Below the pieces are notes generated by a model. It was not told where the DNA came from. It saw only the letters and a program-made list of their open reading frames with translations, and did not search any database. A program made the position numbers and the translations under genes. DNA of 64,000 nt from Amycolatopsis umgeniensis (GTDB taxonomy: Bacteria; Actinomycetota; Actinomycetes; Mycobacteriales; Pseudonocardiaceae): positions 3,410,001-3,474,000 of the forward strand of contig NZ_JACHMX010000001.1 of assembly GCF_014205155.1 (NCBI RefSeq), given 5' to 3'. The first letter of the stretch is position 1. Every line of letters begins with the position of its first letter. Positions 50,297 to 58,622 of the stretch are shown in pieces.

Positions 50297-51091
50297 ATGA
50301 CCACCTTCGACGAACCGGCGACCTTGTCGCCAGGAGAGGCCCGCGCCCTGTTCCGCGCGGGCACGGCCCGCCCGACCACCGGCTGGGCGAACGGGTTCAC
50401 CCAGACCAACCTGATCGCCGTCCCCGAGGACTGGGCCTACGACGTCCTGCTGTTCTGCCAGCGGAACCCTCAGCCCTGTCCGGTACTCGATGTCAGCGAT
50501 CCCGGCGACCCGTCGACGCGGCTCGCGCCCGGCGCGGATCTGCGCACCGACCTGCCGCGCTACCGCGTCTGGCAGAACGGCGCGCTGGCGGGCGAGCTCT
50601 CCGACGCGAGCGGATTGTGGCGCAGCGACATGGTCGCGTTCTCGATCGGCTGCAGCTTCACCTTCGAATCTGCGCTGGCCGCGGAGGGCATCCCGCTGCG
50701 GCACGTCGACCAGGGCCGCAACGTGGCGATGTACCTGACGAACCGCGAATGCGTCCCGGCCGGACGGCTGCACGGGCCGATGGTGGTCTCGATGCGGCAA
50801 ATCCCCGAGGACCGCGTCGACGACGCTGTGCGCATCACCCGCGGGATGCCCGCCGTGCACGGGGCGCCCGTGCACATCGGCGACCCGGCCGCGCTCGGCA
50901 TCGACGATCTCGGCAAACCCGATTTCGGGGACCCGGTCGACGCGGAACCCGGTGACGTGCCGGTGTTCTGGGCGTGCGGCGTGACCCCGCAGGCGGCGCT
51001 GATGGCCTCGCGGCCGCCGTTCGCGGTCACGCACGCGCCGGGCTACATGTTCGTGACCGACAAACTCGACAGTGAGTTCAGGGTGGCCTGA
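50297..51091 (+). CDS. D-glutamate cyclase family protein (DUF1445)
   Basis: 264 residues, right size for the DUF1445 / D-glutamate cyclase-like putative hydro-lyase family (PF07286). Blocks: [109 protein letters not shown]. Mammalian members make 5-oxo-D-proline from D-glutamate. AAGAGGAGG precedes the ATG. The stop shares one base with the pxpA ATG, so translation is coupled and its product would feed or accept from the oxoprolinase. Confidence 0.87.
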   Translation: MTTFDEPATLSPGEARALFRAGTARPTTGWANGFTQTNLIAVPEDWAYDVLLFCQRNPQPCPVLDVSDPGDPSTRLAPGADLRTDLPRYRVWQNGALAGELSDASGLWRSDMVAFSIGCSFTFESALAAEGIPLRHVDQGRNVAMYLTNRECVPAGRLHGPMVVSMRQIPEDRVDDAVRITRGMPAVHGAPVHIGDPAALGIDDLGKPDFGDPVDAEPGDVPVFWACGVTPQAALMASRPPFAVTHAPGYMFVTDKLDSEFRVA

Positions 51092-51849
51092 TGGATCTCA
51101 ACAGTGACCTCGGCGAGGGCTTCGGAGCCTGGAAGATGGGCGACGACGACGCCATGCTCGACATCGTCACCAGCGCGAACGTCGCTTGCGGCTTCCACGC
51201 CGGTGACCCGTCGGTGATGCGGCGCGTCTGCGAACGCGCGGCGGAACGCGGCGTCGTCATCGGCGCCCACGTCGCCTACCGGGATCTGGCCGGATTCGGG
51301 CGGCGGGCGATGGACGTCGCCCCCGCCGATCTGGCCGACGACGTGCTCTACCAGATCGGCGCGCTCGACGTGTTCGCCAAGGCGGCGGGCACCCGGGTGC
51401 GGTACGTCAAACCGCACGGGGCGTTGTACAACACGGCCGCGGTGGATCCGGAGCAGGCGGCCGCGGTGGTCGAGGGGATCCGCCGGTTCCACCCCGCGCT
51501 CGCGCTGCTGTGCCCGCCGGGGTCGGAAATGGCCGAGCAGGCCGAAAAAGCCGGGCTCCCCGCGTATGCCGAGGCCTTCGCGGACCGCGCGTACACGCCC
51601 GAAGGCCTTCTGGTCTCCCGGAAACTGCCGGGCGCCGTGCTCCACGACGCGGACGAGGTGGCCGACAGGGCGGTCACGATGGCGACCACCGGCAAGGTCG
51701 TCACCGCCGACGGAACCGAACTGGCAATCCGGCCGCATTCGCTCTGCGTGCACGGCGACACACCCGGCGCGGTCGAACTGGCGCAACGCATCCGCGCGGG
51801 GCTCGGCGCGTCCGGTGTCCACATCGGATCGTTCCTCGAGGCCGCGTGA
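51091..51849 (+). CDS. pxpA: 5-oxoprolinase subunit A (LamB/YcsF family)
   Basis: 252 residues. The family signature [12 protein letters not shown] opens the protein, followed by SANVACGFHAGDP, HVAYRDLAGFGRR, VRYVKPHGALYN and CVHGDTPGA, the metal- and substrate-site motifs. PxpABC hydrolyses 5-oxoproline to glutamate with ATP in the cytoplasm. Overlaps the previous and next genes by one base each (TGATG), a rigid operon order A-B-C. Confidence 0.95.
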   Translation: MDLNSDLGEGFGAWKMGDDDAMLDIVTSANVACGFHAGDPSVMRRVCERAAERGVVIGAHVAYRDLAGFGRRAMDVAPADLADDVLYQIGALDVFAKAAGTRVRYVKPHGALYNTAAVDPEQAAAVVEGIRRFHPALALLCPPGSEMAEQAEKAGLPAYAEAFADRAYTPEGLLVSRKLPGAVLHDADEVADRAVTMATTGKVVTADGTELAIRPHSLCVHGDTPGAVELAQRIRAGLGASGVHIGSFLEAA

Positions 51850-52454
51850 TGCGGGTTCTGCCCTATGGGGCGCGTGCGGCCATGGTCGACTTCGACGATC
51901 CGTCGGAGGTGCTCGGACTGCAGGCGTCACTTGAGCAGGACCCGCCGGACGGCGTCGTCGAACTCGTCCCGGCCGCGCGGACCCTGCTCATCCGGTTCGA
52001 CCCGGGCCGAACCCACCACGACAGGCTCGCGGGCGACGTCCTCGATCGGTCCACAGTGGACGTCGCACCACGCGAGTCCGCCGAGATCGTCGTCCCGGTC
52101 CGCTACGACGGCCCGGACCTCGCCGACGTCGCGGCCGCCGCCGGCCTGTCGATGGAAGCGGTCGTCAGGCGACACGAGGACGGCACCTACGTCTCGGCTT
52201 TCTGCGGCTTCGCCCCGGGTTTCGCCTACCTGACCGGACTCGACCCCGCCCTGCACCTGCCGCGCCGGACGAGCCCGCGCACCCGGGTGCCCGCCGGATC
52301 GGTCGCGATCGCGGGCGAGTACACGGCGGTGTACCCGAACGCCTCGCCCGGCGGCTGGCAGCTGATCGGCCGGACCACGCTGCCGGTGTGGGACGTCGAC
52401 CGGGAGCCGCCGAACCTGCTCGCACCCGGTACGAGGATCCGGTTCACTTCATGA
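51849..52454 (+). CDS. pxpB: 5-oxoprolinase subunit B (KipI family)
   Basis: 201 residues from ATG 51849. Carboxyltransferase C/D-domain pattern: MRVLPYGARAAMVDF at the N-terminus, VPVRYDGPDLADVAAAAGLSMEAVVRRH, FCGFAPGFAYLTGLDPALHLPRRTSPRTRVPAGSVAIAGEYTAVYP, GGWQLIGRT. It forms the ATP-dependent activity with PxpC. The same fold occurs in KipI, but the pxpA/pxpC context favours 5-oxoprolinase. Overlaps pxpC by four bases. Confidence 0.95.
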   Translation: MRVLPYGARAAMVDFDDPSEVLGLQASLEQDPPDGVVELVPAARTLLIRFDPGRTHHDRLAGDVLDRSTVDVAPRESAEIVVPVRYDGPDLADVAAAAGLSMEAVVRRHEDGTYVSAFCGFAPGFAYLTGLDPALHLPRRTSPRTRVPAGSVAIAGEYTAVYPNASPGGWQLIGRTTLPVWDVDREPPNLLAPGTRIRFTS

Positions 52455-53308
52455 CCGCGAAGATCGAAGTGGTCCGACCCGGGGTTTTCGCCACCGTGCA
52501 GGATCTCGGGCGCCCGGGACTGGCCGCGATCGGCGTCGGCCGATCCGGCGCCGCCGACCGCGGTGCGCTGCGGCTGGCGAACCGGCTGGTCGGGAACCCC
52601 GAAGGCAACGCCGCCCTGGAAAGCGTCCTGGGCGGCCTCGTCCTGCGATTCCCGGCCCCGGCGACCGTCGCCGTCACCGGTGCGCCCTGCTCGATCACCG
52701 TCGGCGGCCGCGCTTTCGGCCCCGGCTCGCCGATCCTTCTCCGTGCTGGTGAAGACCTCGTGCTCGGCATGGCCTCCCGGGGTTTGCGGTGCTACGTCGC
52801 CGTGCGCGGCGGCATCGACGTCCCGCCCGTGCTGGGCGCCCGGGCGACAGACACCCTCGGCAAACTCGGCCCGCCCGCGCTTTCGGCCGGGATGACCTTG
52901 CCGGTGGGACAACGGGTGCTGCCCCATCCCGGCGTGGATCTCGCACCCCGCACCCCCTTGCCCGAGGTGCCCATTCTGCGGGTCACTCCCGGCCCCCGGG
53001 TCTCTTGGTTCACACCCGGCGCACTGTCCACTTTGGTCTCTTCCGGCTACGTCGCCACCGCCGATGTCGATCGGGTGGGTGTGCGCCTCGAGGGGCCCAC
53101 GTTGTCGCGGGCGCGCGGCGGCGAGTTGCCACCCGAGGCCGCGGTGCCCGGCGCGTTGCAGGTTCCTCCTTCTGGACAGCCGATCCTGTTCCTCGCCGAC
53201 CATCCGGTGACCGGGGGCTACCCGGTGATCGCGGTGGTGGAGGAGGCGGATCTGGACCTGGCCGCGCAGGTGCGGCCGGGGCAGTGGGTGCGATTCCGGC
53301 TCGCTTGA
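52451..53308 (+). CDS. pxpC: 5-oxoprolinase subunit C (KipA/biotin-dependent carboxyltransferase-like)
   Basis: 285 residues. Carboxyltransferase A/B-domain blocks: VVRPGVFATVQDLGRPGLAAIGVGRSGAADRGALRLANRLVGN, TGAPCSITVGG, RCYVAVRGGIDVPPVLGARATDTLGKLG and ILFLADHPVTGGYPVIAVV. Last gene of the operon that begins with the MFS carrier. ATG overlaps the pxpB stop by four bases. Completes the set needed to turn 5-oxoproline into glutamate. Followed 36 bases on by the convergent alkB gene. Confidence 0.95.
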   Translation: MTAKIEVVRPGVFATVQDLGRPGLAAIGVGRSGAADRGALRLANRLVGNPEGNAALESVLGGLVLRFPAPATVAVTGAPCSITVGGRAFGPGSPILLRAGEDLVLGMASRGLRCYVAVRGGIDVPPVLGARATDTLGKLGPPALSAGMTLPVGQRVLPHPGVDLAPRTPLPEVPILRVTPGPRVSWFTPGALSTLVSSGYVATADVDRVGVRLEGPTLSRARGGELPPEAAVPGALQVPPSGQPILFLADHPVTGGYPVIAVVEEADLDLAAQVRPGQWVRFRLA

Positions 53309-53344
53309 GATCCCTGACGCCGACCGTGTGACCGGTCCACTCAC

Positions 53345-53956
53345 TCACGAAAGTCCCGAAACCCGCAAAGTGATGTTCAACCGCCCCACCAACCCCAGCC
53401 CGGGATCGGCCGTGCCCGGAAACACCCGGGGCACCCCGTGGAAAGCCAGCCGCGACTCCCCGCCGAACACGAACAGATCCCCCGACCGCAGATCCACATC
53501 CGTATAGGGCCGGCCGCGGTCCGACGTGTTCCCGAACCGGAAGACGCACGCGTCCCCCAGGCTCAGCGACACGACGGGTTCCAGCGAGGCCTCGTCCTTG
53601 TCCTGGTGCATCCCCATCTTCGTGGCGGAGTCGTAGAAGTTCACCAGCGCGATGTCCGGCTCGTACGACGGAGACCCGACGGCCCGCCGTCCGAGGTCGC
53701 CCAGCCAGCCAGGGAACGGGAGCACCGGGGAGCCGTCGTCGGTCACCTTCGAATACCGGTACGGGTACCAGTGCCAGCCGAGACAGACCGTCCGCACCGA
53801 CATGACGCCGCCGTTCGGCAGCCGTGTCTGCCGGTAGCCGCGCCAGCCTCGGCAGGCTTCGACCAGCCGGCGTTGCTCGTCGAAGTCGAGCCAGTCCGGC
53901 ACATGTACGGCACCGGGCGCGACTTCGGCGCGCGGGCGAGGGATCAGCGCGTCCAC
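53345..53956 (-). CDS. alkB: AlkB-type 2-oxoglutarate/Fe(II) DNA repair dioxygenase
   Basis: 203 residues from GTG 53956. The catalytic set matches AlkB: NFYDSATKMGMHQDKDE with iron ligands His117 and Asp119, distal His about 173 in AFHGVPR, and RLNITLR binding 2-oxoglutarate. VRTVCLGWHWYPYRY forms the nucleotide-recognition lid. It removes N-alkyl damage from DNA or RNA. Start choice: the frame is open 195 bases further up but encodes a basic low-complexity stretch; the GTG overlaps the end of a candidate small gene at 53944-54108. Confidence 0.92.
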   Translation of the reverse strand: MDALIPRPRAEVAPGAVHVPDWLDFDEQRRLVEACRGWRGYRQTRLPNGGVMSVRTVCLGWHWYPYRYSKVTDDGSPVLPFPGWLGDLGRRAVGSPSYEPDIALVNFYDSATKMGMHQDKDEASLEPVVSLSLGDACVFRFGNTSDRGRPYTDVDLRSGDLFVFGGESRLAFHGVPRVFPGTADPGLGLVGRLNITLRVSGLS

Positions 53957-54108
53957 ACGTCGAGTTTGCCAGGGCGCGCGCCGATGATCCGGTGGCCCCG
54001 CACCAGGACGCCGGCCGCGGTGAACCATCGCAGCACGCGGTGGACGAAATGCGGCTGAGACGGGGCGGCCCTGACTGTCACGGCGGAGAAGCTGCCATAA
54101 CGAGCCAC
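53944..54108 (-). CDS. 54-aa protein upstream of alkB (candidate)
   Basis: GTG-started frame, MARYGSFSAVTVRAAPSQPH at the N-terminus, then FVHRVLRWFTAAGVLVRGH and GARPGKLDVWTR: basic and aromatic, possibly nucleic-acid or membrane associated. AAAGGTGG lies six bases before the GTG, a better ribosome binding site than alkB itself has. It overlaps the alkB start by 13 bases, suggesting coupling. Not a family I know; short length limits certainty. Confidence 0.42.
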   Translation of the reverse strand: MARYGSFSAVTVRAAPSQPHFVHRVLRWFTAAGVLVRGHRIIGARPGKLDVWTR

Positions 54109-54166
54109 GAGAAGCCACCTTTCGGACTACTCCGATCGGCCGGTTGACCACACCGCGAACACCCGG

Positions 54167-55225
54167 TTACAGCGCGAGTTCGACGACCGTCACCCCGGCC
54201 TGGGCGGGCACCGGGTCGTTCATCGCCGTCAGCACGGCGGGGACGTCGTCGAGGCCGACCCGCTTGCCGATCATGGCCTCGAGGTCGATTCCGGCGGTCT
54301 CCACCACCCGCAGCATCTCGGGGTACTCATGCGCTTGCAGTCCGTGGATGCCGACGATCTCCAGCTCCCCGCCGATCACGCGGTGCATCGGGATCGGCGC
54401 GATGCCCTGCGCGGGCGGCATCAGTCCGGCTTGGACGTGCCGTCCCCGTTTCCGGAGGCTGCCGATCGAGGCCGCGCAGGTGGACGGCGAGCCGAGGCAG
54501 TCGAGGGAGACGTGTGCGCCGCCGCCGGTCAGCTCCCGGACATGGAGGGCGACGGCTTCGTGCCCGTCGAAAGCGGAAGGATCGACGGCCGAAACAGCCC
54601 CCATCCGCGTGGCCAGCGCCCTCGCCCCCGGGGAGGGGTCGACGGCGACGACCGACGCACCGGCCGCGACGGCCAGCAGGATCGCCGAGACGCCGACACC
54701 GCCGCAGCCGTAGACCGCGACCCACTGACCGGGCCGGACGCCGCCTTGGCGCAGCACCGCCCGGAACGCCGTCCCGAAGCGGCAGCCCAGCGCCGCGGCC
54801 TCGGCCGACGAAAGCGAGTCCGGCAGCGACACGAGGTTGACCTGGGCGTTTTCGATGGCGACGTACTCCGCGAACGAGCCCCAGTGGGTCGCGCCCGGCT
54901 GGAACTCGCGGTCGCAGATCTGCTGGTCACCGGCCGCGCACTGGGCGCAGGTACCGCAGGCGCAGACGAACGGCACGGTCACCCGATCCCCGACAGACCA
55001 GCCGCGGACGCCCTCACCGAGCGTCGCGATCCGGCCCGCGAGTTCGTGCCCGGCGACGTGCGGCAGCTTGACCGACGTGTCGTGACCCTGCCAGGAGTGC
55101 CAGTCGCTGCGGCACACCCCGGTCGCGTCGACGGCGATCACCACCCCGCCCGGCGGCACGGACGGATCCGGCACCTCGCGTACCTCGGGCAGCACCCCGA
55201 ACTCCTCGAAGACGACCGCCCGCAC
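54167..55225 (-). CDS. zinc-dependent alcohol dehydrogenase (MDR family)
   Basis: 352 residues. Catalytic zinc ligands: ATGVCRSDWHSW (Cys) and VAGHELAGRI (GHE); the structural zinc lobe CACGTCAQCAAGDQQIC has four cysteines. Rossmann loop VAVYGCGGVGVSAILLA and acidic VVAVDPS indicate NAD(H). AGGGAG lies five bases before the GTG. Substrate unknown; medium-chain alcohol or aldehyde likely. Nine bases separate it from the XRE gene upstream on the same strand, so they could be one unit. Confidence 0.92.
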   Translation of the reverse strand: MRAVVFEEFGVLPEVREVPDPSVPPGGVVIAVDATGVCRSDWHSWQGHDTSVKLPHVAGHELAGRIATLGEGVRGWSVGDRVTVPFVCACGTCAQCAAGDQQICDREFQPGATHWGSFAEYVAIENAQVNLVSLPDSLSSAEAAALGCRFGTAFRAVLRQGGVRPGQWVAVYGCGGVGVSAILLAVAAGASVVAVDPSPGARALATRMGAVSAVDPSAFDGHEAVALHVRELTGGGAHVSLDCLGSPSTCAASIGSLRKRGRHVQAGLMPPAQGIAPIPMHRVIGGELEIVGIHGLQAHEYPEMLRVVETAGIDLEAMIGKRVGLDDVPAVLTAMNDPVPAQAGVTVVELAL

Positions 55226-55234
55226 TCGTACTCC

Positions 55235-55615
55235 CTAGGTTCCCGTCTCCCGGCCTCGTTGCATCACCAGGCCCTCGCCGGGCACCGTACACCGGGTGGC
55301 CCGGCCGCGCGGCGGTCCCAGAAGCCGTGACAGGGATTCCGGCGGCACCCCGAGGATCTCCTCGAGATTCTTGAGCACCAGCAGGGATTCCGGCCGTTCC
55401 GGACGACAGCGCCCGGACTGCCAATGACTCAAGGTCGCCAGGCTGATCGAGCACCCCCGCCCTCGCAGCCGGTACCGGATCCGGTCGAGACCGAGACCCC
55501 TCGCCCTGATCGCCGCTCTGAGGGCGTCCGCGAAGGGCCCGGTCTCCAGCAGCCGCCTGAGTTCACGTCCTTCCGCCACCCCCCGGTCGATGGTGTGTGT
55601 CCGCTGACCGGTCAT
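55235..55615 (-). CDS. XRE-like helix-turn-helix protein, short form
   Basis: About 126 residues from ATG 55615 (GAAGG eight bases upstream); GTG 55645 is possible. The HTH is FADALRAAIRARGLGLDRIRYRLRGRGCSISLATLSHWQSGRCRPERPESLLVLKNLEEILGVPPESLSRLLG (about 25-95). Actinomycete relatives with this N-terminus usually continue for a further 150-200 residues; here the protein ends after PRGRATRCTVPGEGLVMQRG, so it may be truncated or a naturally short form. Immediately upstream of the alcohol dehydrogenase gene on the same strand. A GTCCACAGTGGAC palindrome lies at 55792-55804 before it. Confidence 0.72.
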   Translation of the reverse strand: MTGQRTHTIDRGVAEGRELRRLLETGPFADALRAAIRARGLGLDRIRYRLRGRGCSISLATLSHWQSGRCRPERPESLLVLKNLEEILGVPPESLSRLLGPPRGRATRCTVPGEGLVMQRGRETGT

Positions 55616-55811
55616 TGTCATCGCCTTCGTACGCTCGCTAGCCACCCGGAATAGCGCAGCCTAGGCGCGGGGACACATGATCGGAAGGGCCTTAGATCAC
55701 CTATCCGACCGGCATGTGGGTGACGTGCCGAAAAGCCGAATTATGCAGGGACGTAGGGAAAATTCCCACCGAGCGACCCGGCCGAAACGCGTCCACAGTG
55801 GACACGGGGGG

Positions 55812-56495
55812 TCAGCGCAGCGCGACCGACAGCGCCTGCGCGATCTCCTTGCCGATCGCGTGTGTCGCCGCGTCCGGCGGCGAGCCGACCTTGACCACCA
55901 TCGGCCCGCCGAACGGCTGGCGCTCGACGACTTCGATCCGCTCGCCGAGGCCGATGGAGTGCTCGGTGAGGTAGCGCAGGAGCTCCGGATCGGTGTCCCA
56001 GACGCGCACGATCTCGCCGACCGCGCCGGGCGGGAGGTCGTCGAGGATGCGCATCGGCATCTCCTCCACGCTGCCGTCCGGGGCGGGGATGGGGTCGCCG
56101 TGCGGGTCTCGCACCGGGTTGCCGAGCTTCGCGGCTATCCGCTCGACGAGCCTGTCCGAAACCGCGTGCTCGAGCGCGTCGGCCTCGGCGTGCACCTCGT
56201 CCCAGGTGAAGCCGAGTTCGGACACCAGGTACGTCTCGATCAGCCGGTGACGGCGCAGCACCGAGCGGGCGAGCGACCTGCCTTCCGTGGTCAGCTCGAT
56301 CCCGCGGTACGGGACGTGCGCGACCAGCCCGAGCTGGGACAGCTTGGTGACCATGCCGGACGCCGAAGACGGGCTGACCTCCAGCCGCCCGGCCAGCGAA
56401 GTGTTGGTGACGGCCTCGCCGCGTTCCACCAGCCCGTAGATCACCCGGACGTAGTCCTCCACGGACGACGACCTGCGAGTTGCCCCTTCACCCAT
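55812..56495 (-). CDS. DtxR/IdeR family metal-dependent regulator
   Basis: 227 residues from ATG 56495, seven bases after TAAACT on the minus strand (leaderless). Winged helix: VEDYVRVIYGLVERGEAVTNTSLAGRLEVSPSSASGMVTKLSQLGLV; metal-binding/dimer domain with LARSVLRRHRLIETYLVSELGFTWDEVHAEADALEHAVSD (His/Glu/His ligands); C-terminal FeoA/SH3-like domain. Iron or manganese sensor; the absence of Cys at the primary-site position expected for IdeR leaves manganese plausible. Its promoter sits at the 3' end of the GNAT gene. Confidence 0.92.
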   Translation of the reverse strand: MGEGATRRSSSVEDYVRVIYGLVERGEAVTNTSLAGRLEVSPSSASGMVTKLSQLGLVAHVPYRGIELTTEGRSLARSVLRRHRLIETYLVSELGFTWDEVHAEADALEHAVSDRLVERIAAKLGNPVRDPHGDPIPAPDGSVEEMPMRILDDLPPGAVGEIVRVWDTDPELLRYLTEHSIGLGERIEVVERQPFGGPMVVKVGSPPDAATHAIGKEIAQALSVALR

Positions 56496-56530
56496 GGACG
56501 TGAGTTTACGGCTTGCCGCTTGGCCGCGGC

Positions 56531-56980
56531 TCACCCAGCGTGCGGCCGCCAGCGGTACCGGATCCAGCCGGGGACGGGGTCTGCGCCGAGCTGGGCGTAG
56601 AACGCCTCACCCTTCTCGTTGCCCTCCTGCATGTCCCACTCGACCCGGCCCGGTGTCCGCGCGCTCAACTCGTCGAGCAGCTCCCGGCCGAGACCGAAGC
56701 GGCGGTGCTCGGGGCGGACGAAGAGGTCGTCGAGCCAGATCCCCGGCCGGGCCTCCCAGGTGGAGAAGTTCCAGCTGCAGAAGGCGAAGCCCGCGACCTC
56801 GGCCGGCTCGTCCGGCGGTGTGGCGAGGAGCACCCACGCCTTCGGATCGGGGCCGAAGAGGAACCCGGCCATCTCCCGGCGGTCGAGCTTCAGATCGTGT
56901 TTGTCCTCGTAGACCGCGTGCTCCTCGATGAGCGCGCAGATCTCCTCGATGTCGTCCGCGACGGCGTCCCGTACCGGCAT
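56531..56980 (-). CDS. GNAT family N-acetyltransferase
   Basis: 149 residues. GNAT pattern: VRDAVADDIEEICALIEEHA at the start, GFAFCSWNFSTWEARPGIWLDDLFVRPEHRRFGLGRELLDEL (motif A, acetyl-CoA loop RRFGLG) and NEKGEAFYAQLGADPVPGWIRYR. WLDDLFV...is the spermidine/diamine acetyltransferase-like arrangement, so a polyamine or amino-acid-type substrate is possible. Starts five bases after the amidohydrolase stop, likely the same operon. Confidence 0.88.
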   Translation of the reverse strand: MPVRDAVADDIEEICALIEEHAVYEDKHDLKLDRREMAGFLFGPDPKAWVLLATPPDEPAEVAGFAFCSWNFSTWEARPGIWLDDLFVRPEHRRFGLGRELLDELSARTPGRVEWDMQEGNEKGEAFYAQLGADPVPGWIRYRWRPHAG

Positions 56981-56985
56981 CAGTC

Positions 56986-58575
56986 TCAGCTCCGTTCGTA
57001 GACGAGGTCGCCGCCGACGGCGGTCGCGGCGACGTGGATCGAATCCAAAGTGGATTCGTCGGTCGGGTCGGCCGAGAGGACCGCGAAGTCCGCGAGTTTG
57101 CCGGGCAGCAGCGTGCCCAGGTCCTTCTCGGCGAAAGCGGCGTACGCGGAGCCGTAGGTGTAGGCGCGCAAGGCCTCGGCCGGGGTCAGCCGCTCTTCGG
57201 GGCCGAGGAGGACGCCGGAGGCGGTCTTCCGCCGCACCATGTCGGCCAGCGCGAGCAGCGGCGCGCCTTCGACGACCGGGCGGTCCGAGCTGGCGGGGAG
57301 CACGCATCCCGCGTCGAGCAGGCTCTTGAGCCGGTAGCACCACGGTTCGCGCTCGGGGCCGAGCGCGGCCCGCATCCCGTCGCCGATCTCGTTGACGAAC
57401 CGGCCCTGCGGCGAGGCGATCAGCCCCAGCGACGCCAGCCGCTGCAACTCCTCGGGCCGCAGCACCGCGCAGTGCTCGATGCGGTGCCGGTGATCGGGAC
57501 GCGGATCCGCCTTCAGGGCGGCTTCGTAGGCGTCGAGGACGACGGTGATCGCGCGGTCACCGATCGCGTGCGTCGCGATCTGCCAGCCCGCCTTGTGTGC
57601 GGCGGCGATCGTCCGCGCGATCTCGTCCTCGGGCACCTGGAAGTAGCCGACGTTGTCCGGTTCCCCGGCGAACGGCTCGTGCATCGCGCAGGTCCGGCCG
57701 ATCAGCGAACCGTCGGCGAACAGCTTCATCGCGCCGAGCCGCAGCCATTCGTCGCCGAAACCGGTGCGCATCCCCAGGTCCAGACCGAAGCCCGCACCGG
57801 CATCGAGGTCGTGCAGCACGCTCGCCGCGACCATCACCGTGCTCCGCACCCGCAGCACCCCGCGGTCGCGGGCCAGCTGGTACGCGGCGAGTTCGGCGGG
57901 CGTCTCCCCCACGAGGCCTCCGCCGATCCCGGCCTCCTGGACGCTCGTGATGCCCTCGGCCAGATACCGCTCGCTCGCCCTGTCCAGCCCTCGCACGACC
58001 CTCTCGATCGGCGTCGGGTACGTCAGCGGCCGCAGCAGGAGCTGGGCCTGTTCCCGCAGCAGCCCGGTCGGCGAACCGTCCCCGTCGCGGACGACGTCGC
58101 CGCCCACCGGCACGTTCGCCAGGTCCAGCCGCTCCAGCACGGCGGAGTTGACCACGGTCATATGCCCGGACGTGTGCTTGAGCCGCACGAGCAGCCCGGG
58201 AGCGGCGCGATCGAGCCCTTGCCTCGTCGGATGGCCGCCGACGAGCTTGTTCTGGTCGTAGCCGCTGCCGATGATCCAGCCGCCCGGCGGCGTCTCGGCC
58301 GCGCGCCGCGCGACGGCGTCGTACACCTCGTCCACGCTGCGGCAATCCGAGAGCGCGACGTCGTCCAGCGCCATGCCGAACCAGGCCATGTGGTTGTGCG
58401 CGTCGTGGAACCCGGGCACCACCACCGAGCCACCCAGATCGACGCGGCGTTGTGCGGAAAGTGCAGCCGCATCGGCACCGATGGCGACAATCCGCCCGTT
58501 CAGCACCGCCAAGGCTTCGGATTCCGCCACTCCGGTGAGGAACCGGGCGTTCTCGTAGACCGTGTCGACCCGCAT
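56986..58575 (-). CDS. amidohydrolase (YtcJ-like, amidohydrolase 3 family)
   Basis: 529 residues. Metal-site motifs in order: VVPGFHDAHNHMAW (HxH), an AMKLFADGSLIGRTCAM segment, WQIATHAIGDRA (His), RIEHCAVL (His) and LPASSDRPVVEG (Asp). Typical of YtcJ-like deacylases/amidases of unknown substrate. No signal peptide. TAGGGT lies seven bases before the ATG (minus strand), consistent with a leaderless mRNA. Divergent from the enoyl-CoA hydratase gene with an ATCG repeat between them; precedes the GNAT gene. Confidence 0.92.
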   Translation of the reverse strand: MRVDTVYENARFLTGVAESEALAVLNGRIVAIGADAAALSAQRRVDLGGSVVVPGFHDAHNHMAWFGMALDDVALSDCRSVDEVYDAVARRAAETPPGGWIIGSGYDQNKLVGGHPTRQGLDRAAPGLLVRLKHTSGHMTVVNSAVLERLDLANVPVGGDVVRDGDGSPTGLLREQAQLLLRPLTYPTPIERVVRGLDRASERYLAEGITSVQEAGIGGGLVGETPAELAAYQLARDRGVLRVRSTVMVAASVLHDLDAGAGFGLDLGMRTGFGDEWLRLGAMKLFADGSLIGRTCAMHEPFAGEPDNVGYFQVPEDEIARTIAAAHKAGWQIATHAIGDRAITVVLDAYEAALKADPRPDHRHRIEHCAVLRPEELQRLASLGLIASPQGRFVNEIGDGMRAALGPEREPWCYRLKSLLDAGCVLPASSDRPVVEGAPLLALADMVRRKTASGVLLGPEERLTPAEALRAYTYGSAYAAFAEKDLGTLLPGKLADFAVLSADPTDESTLDSIHVAATAVGGDLVYERS

Positions 58576-58622
58576 GAATCCGACCCTATCGATCGATCGA
58601 TCGGTCGTCTAGGCTCGACGTC
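58576..58622. promoter_or_regulatory. divergent promoters with (ATCG)4 tract
   Basis: (ATCG)4 at 58588-58603 is palindromic and lies between leaderless -10 elements TAGGGT (minus, amidohydrolase) and TAGGCT (plus, enoyl-CoA hydratase). Palindromes of CGATCGATCG type are used by some TetR-family acyl-CoA regulators; the TetR gene at 60898 is a candidate. Confidence 0.5.
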
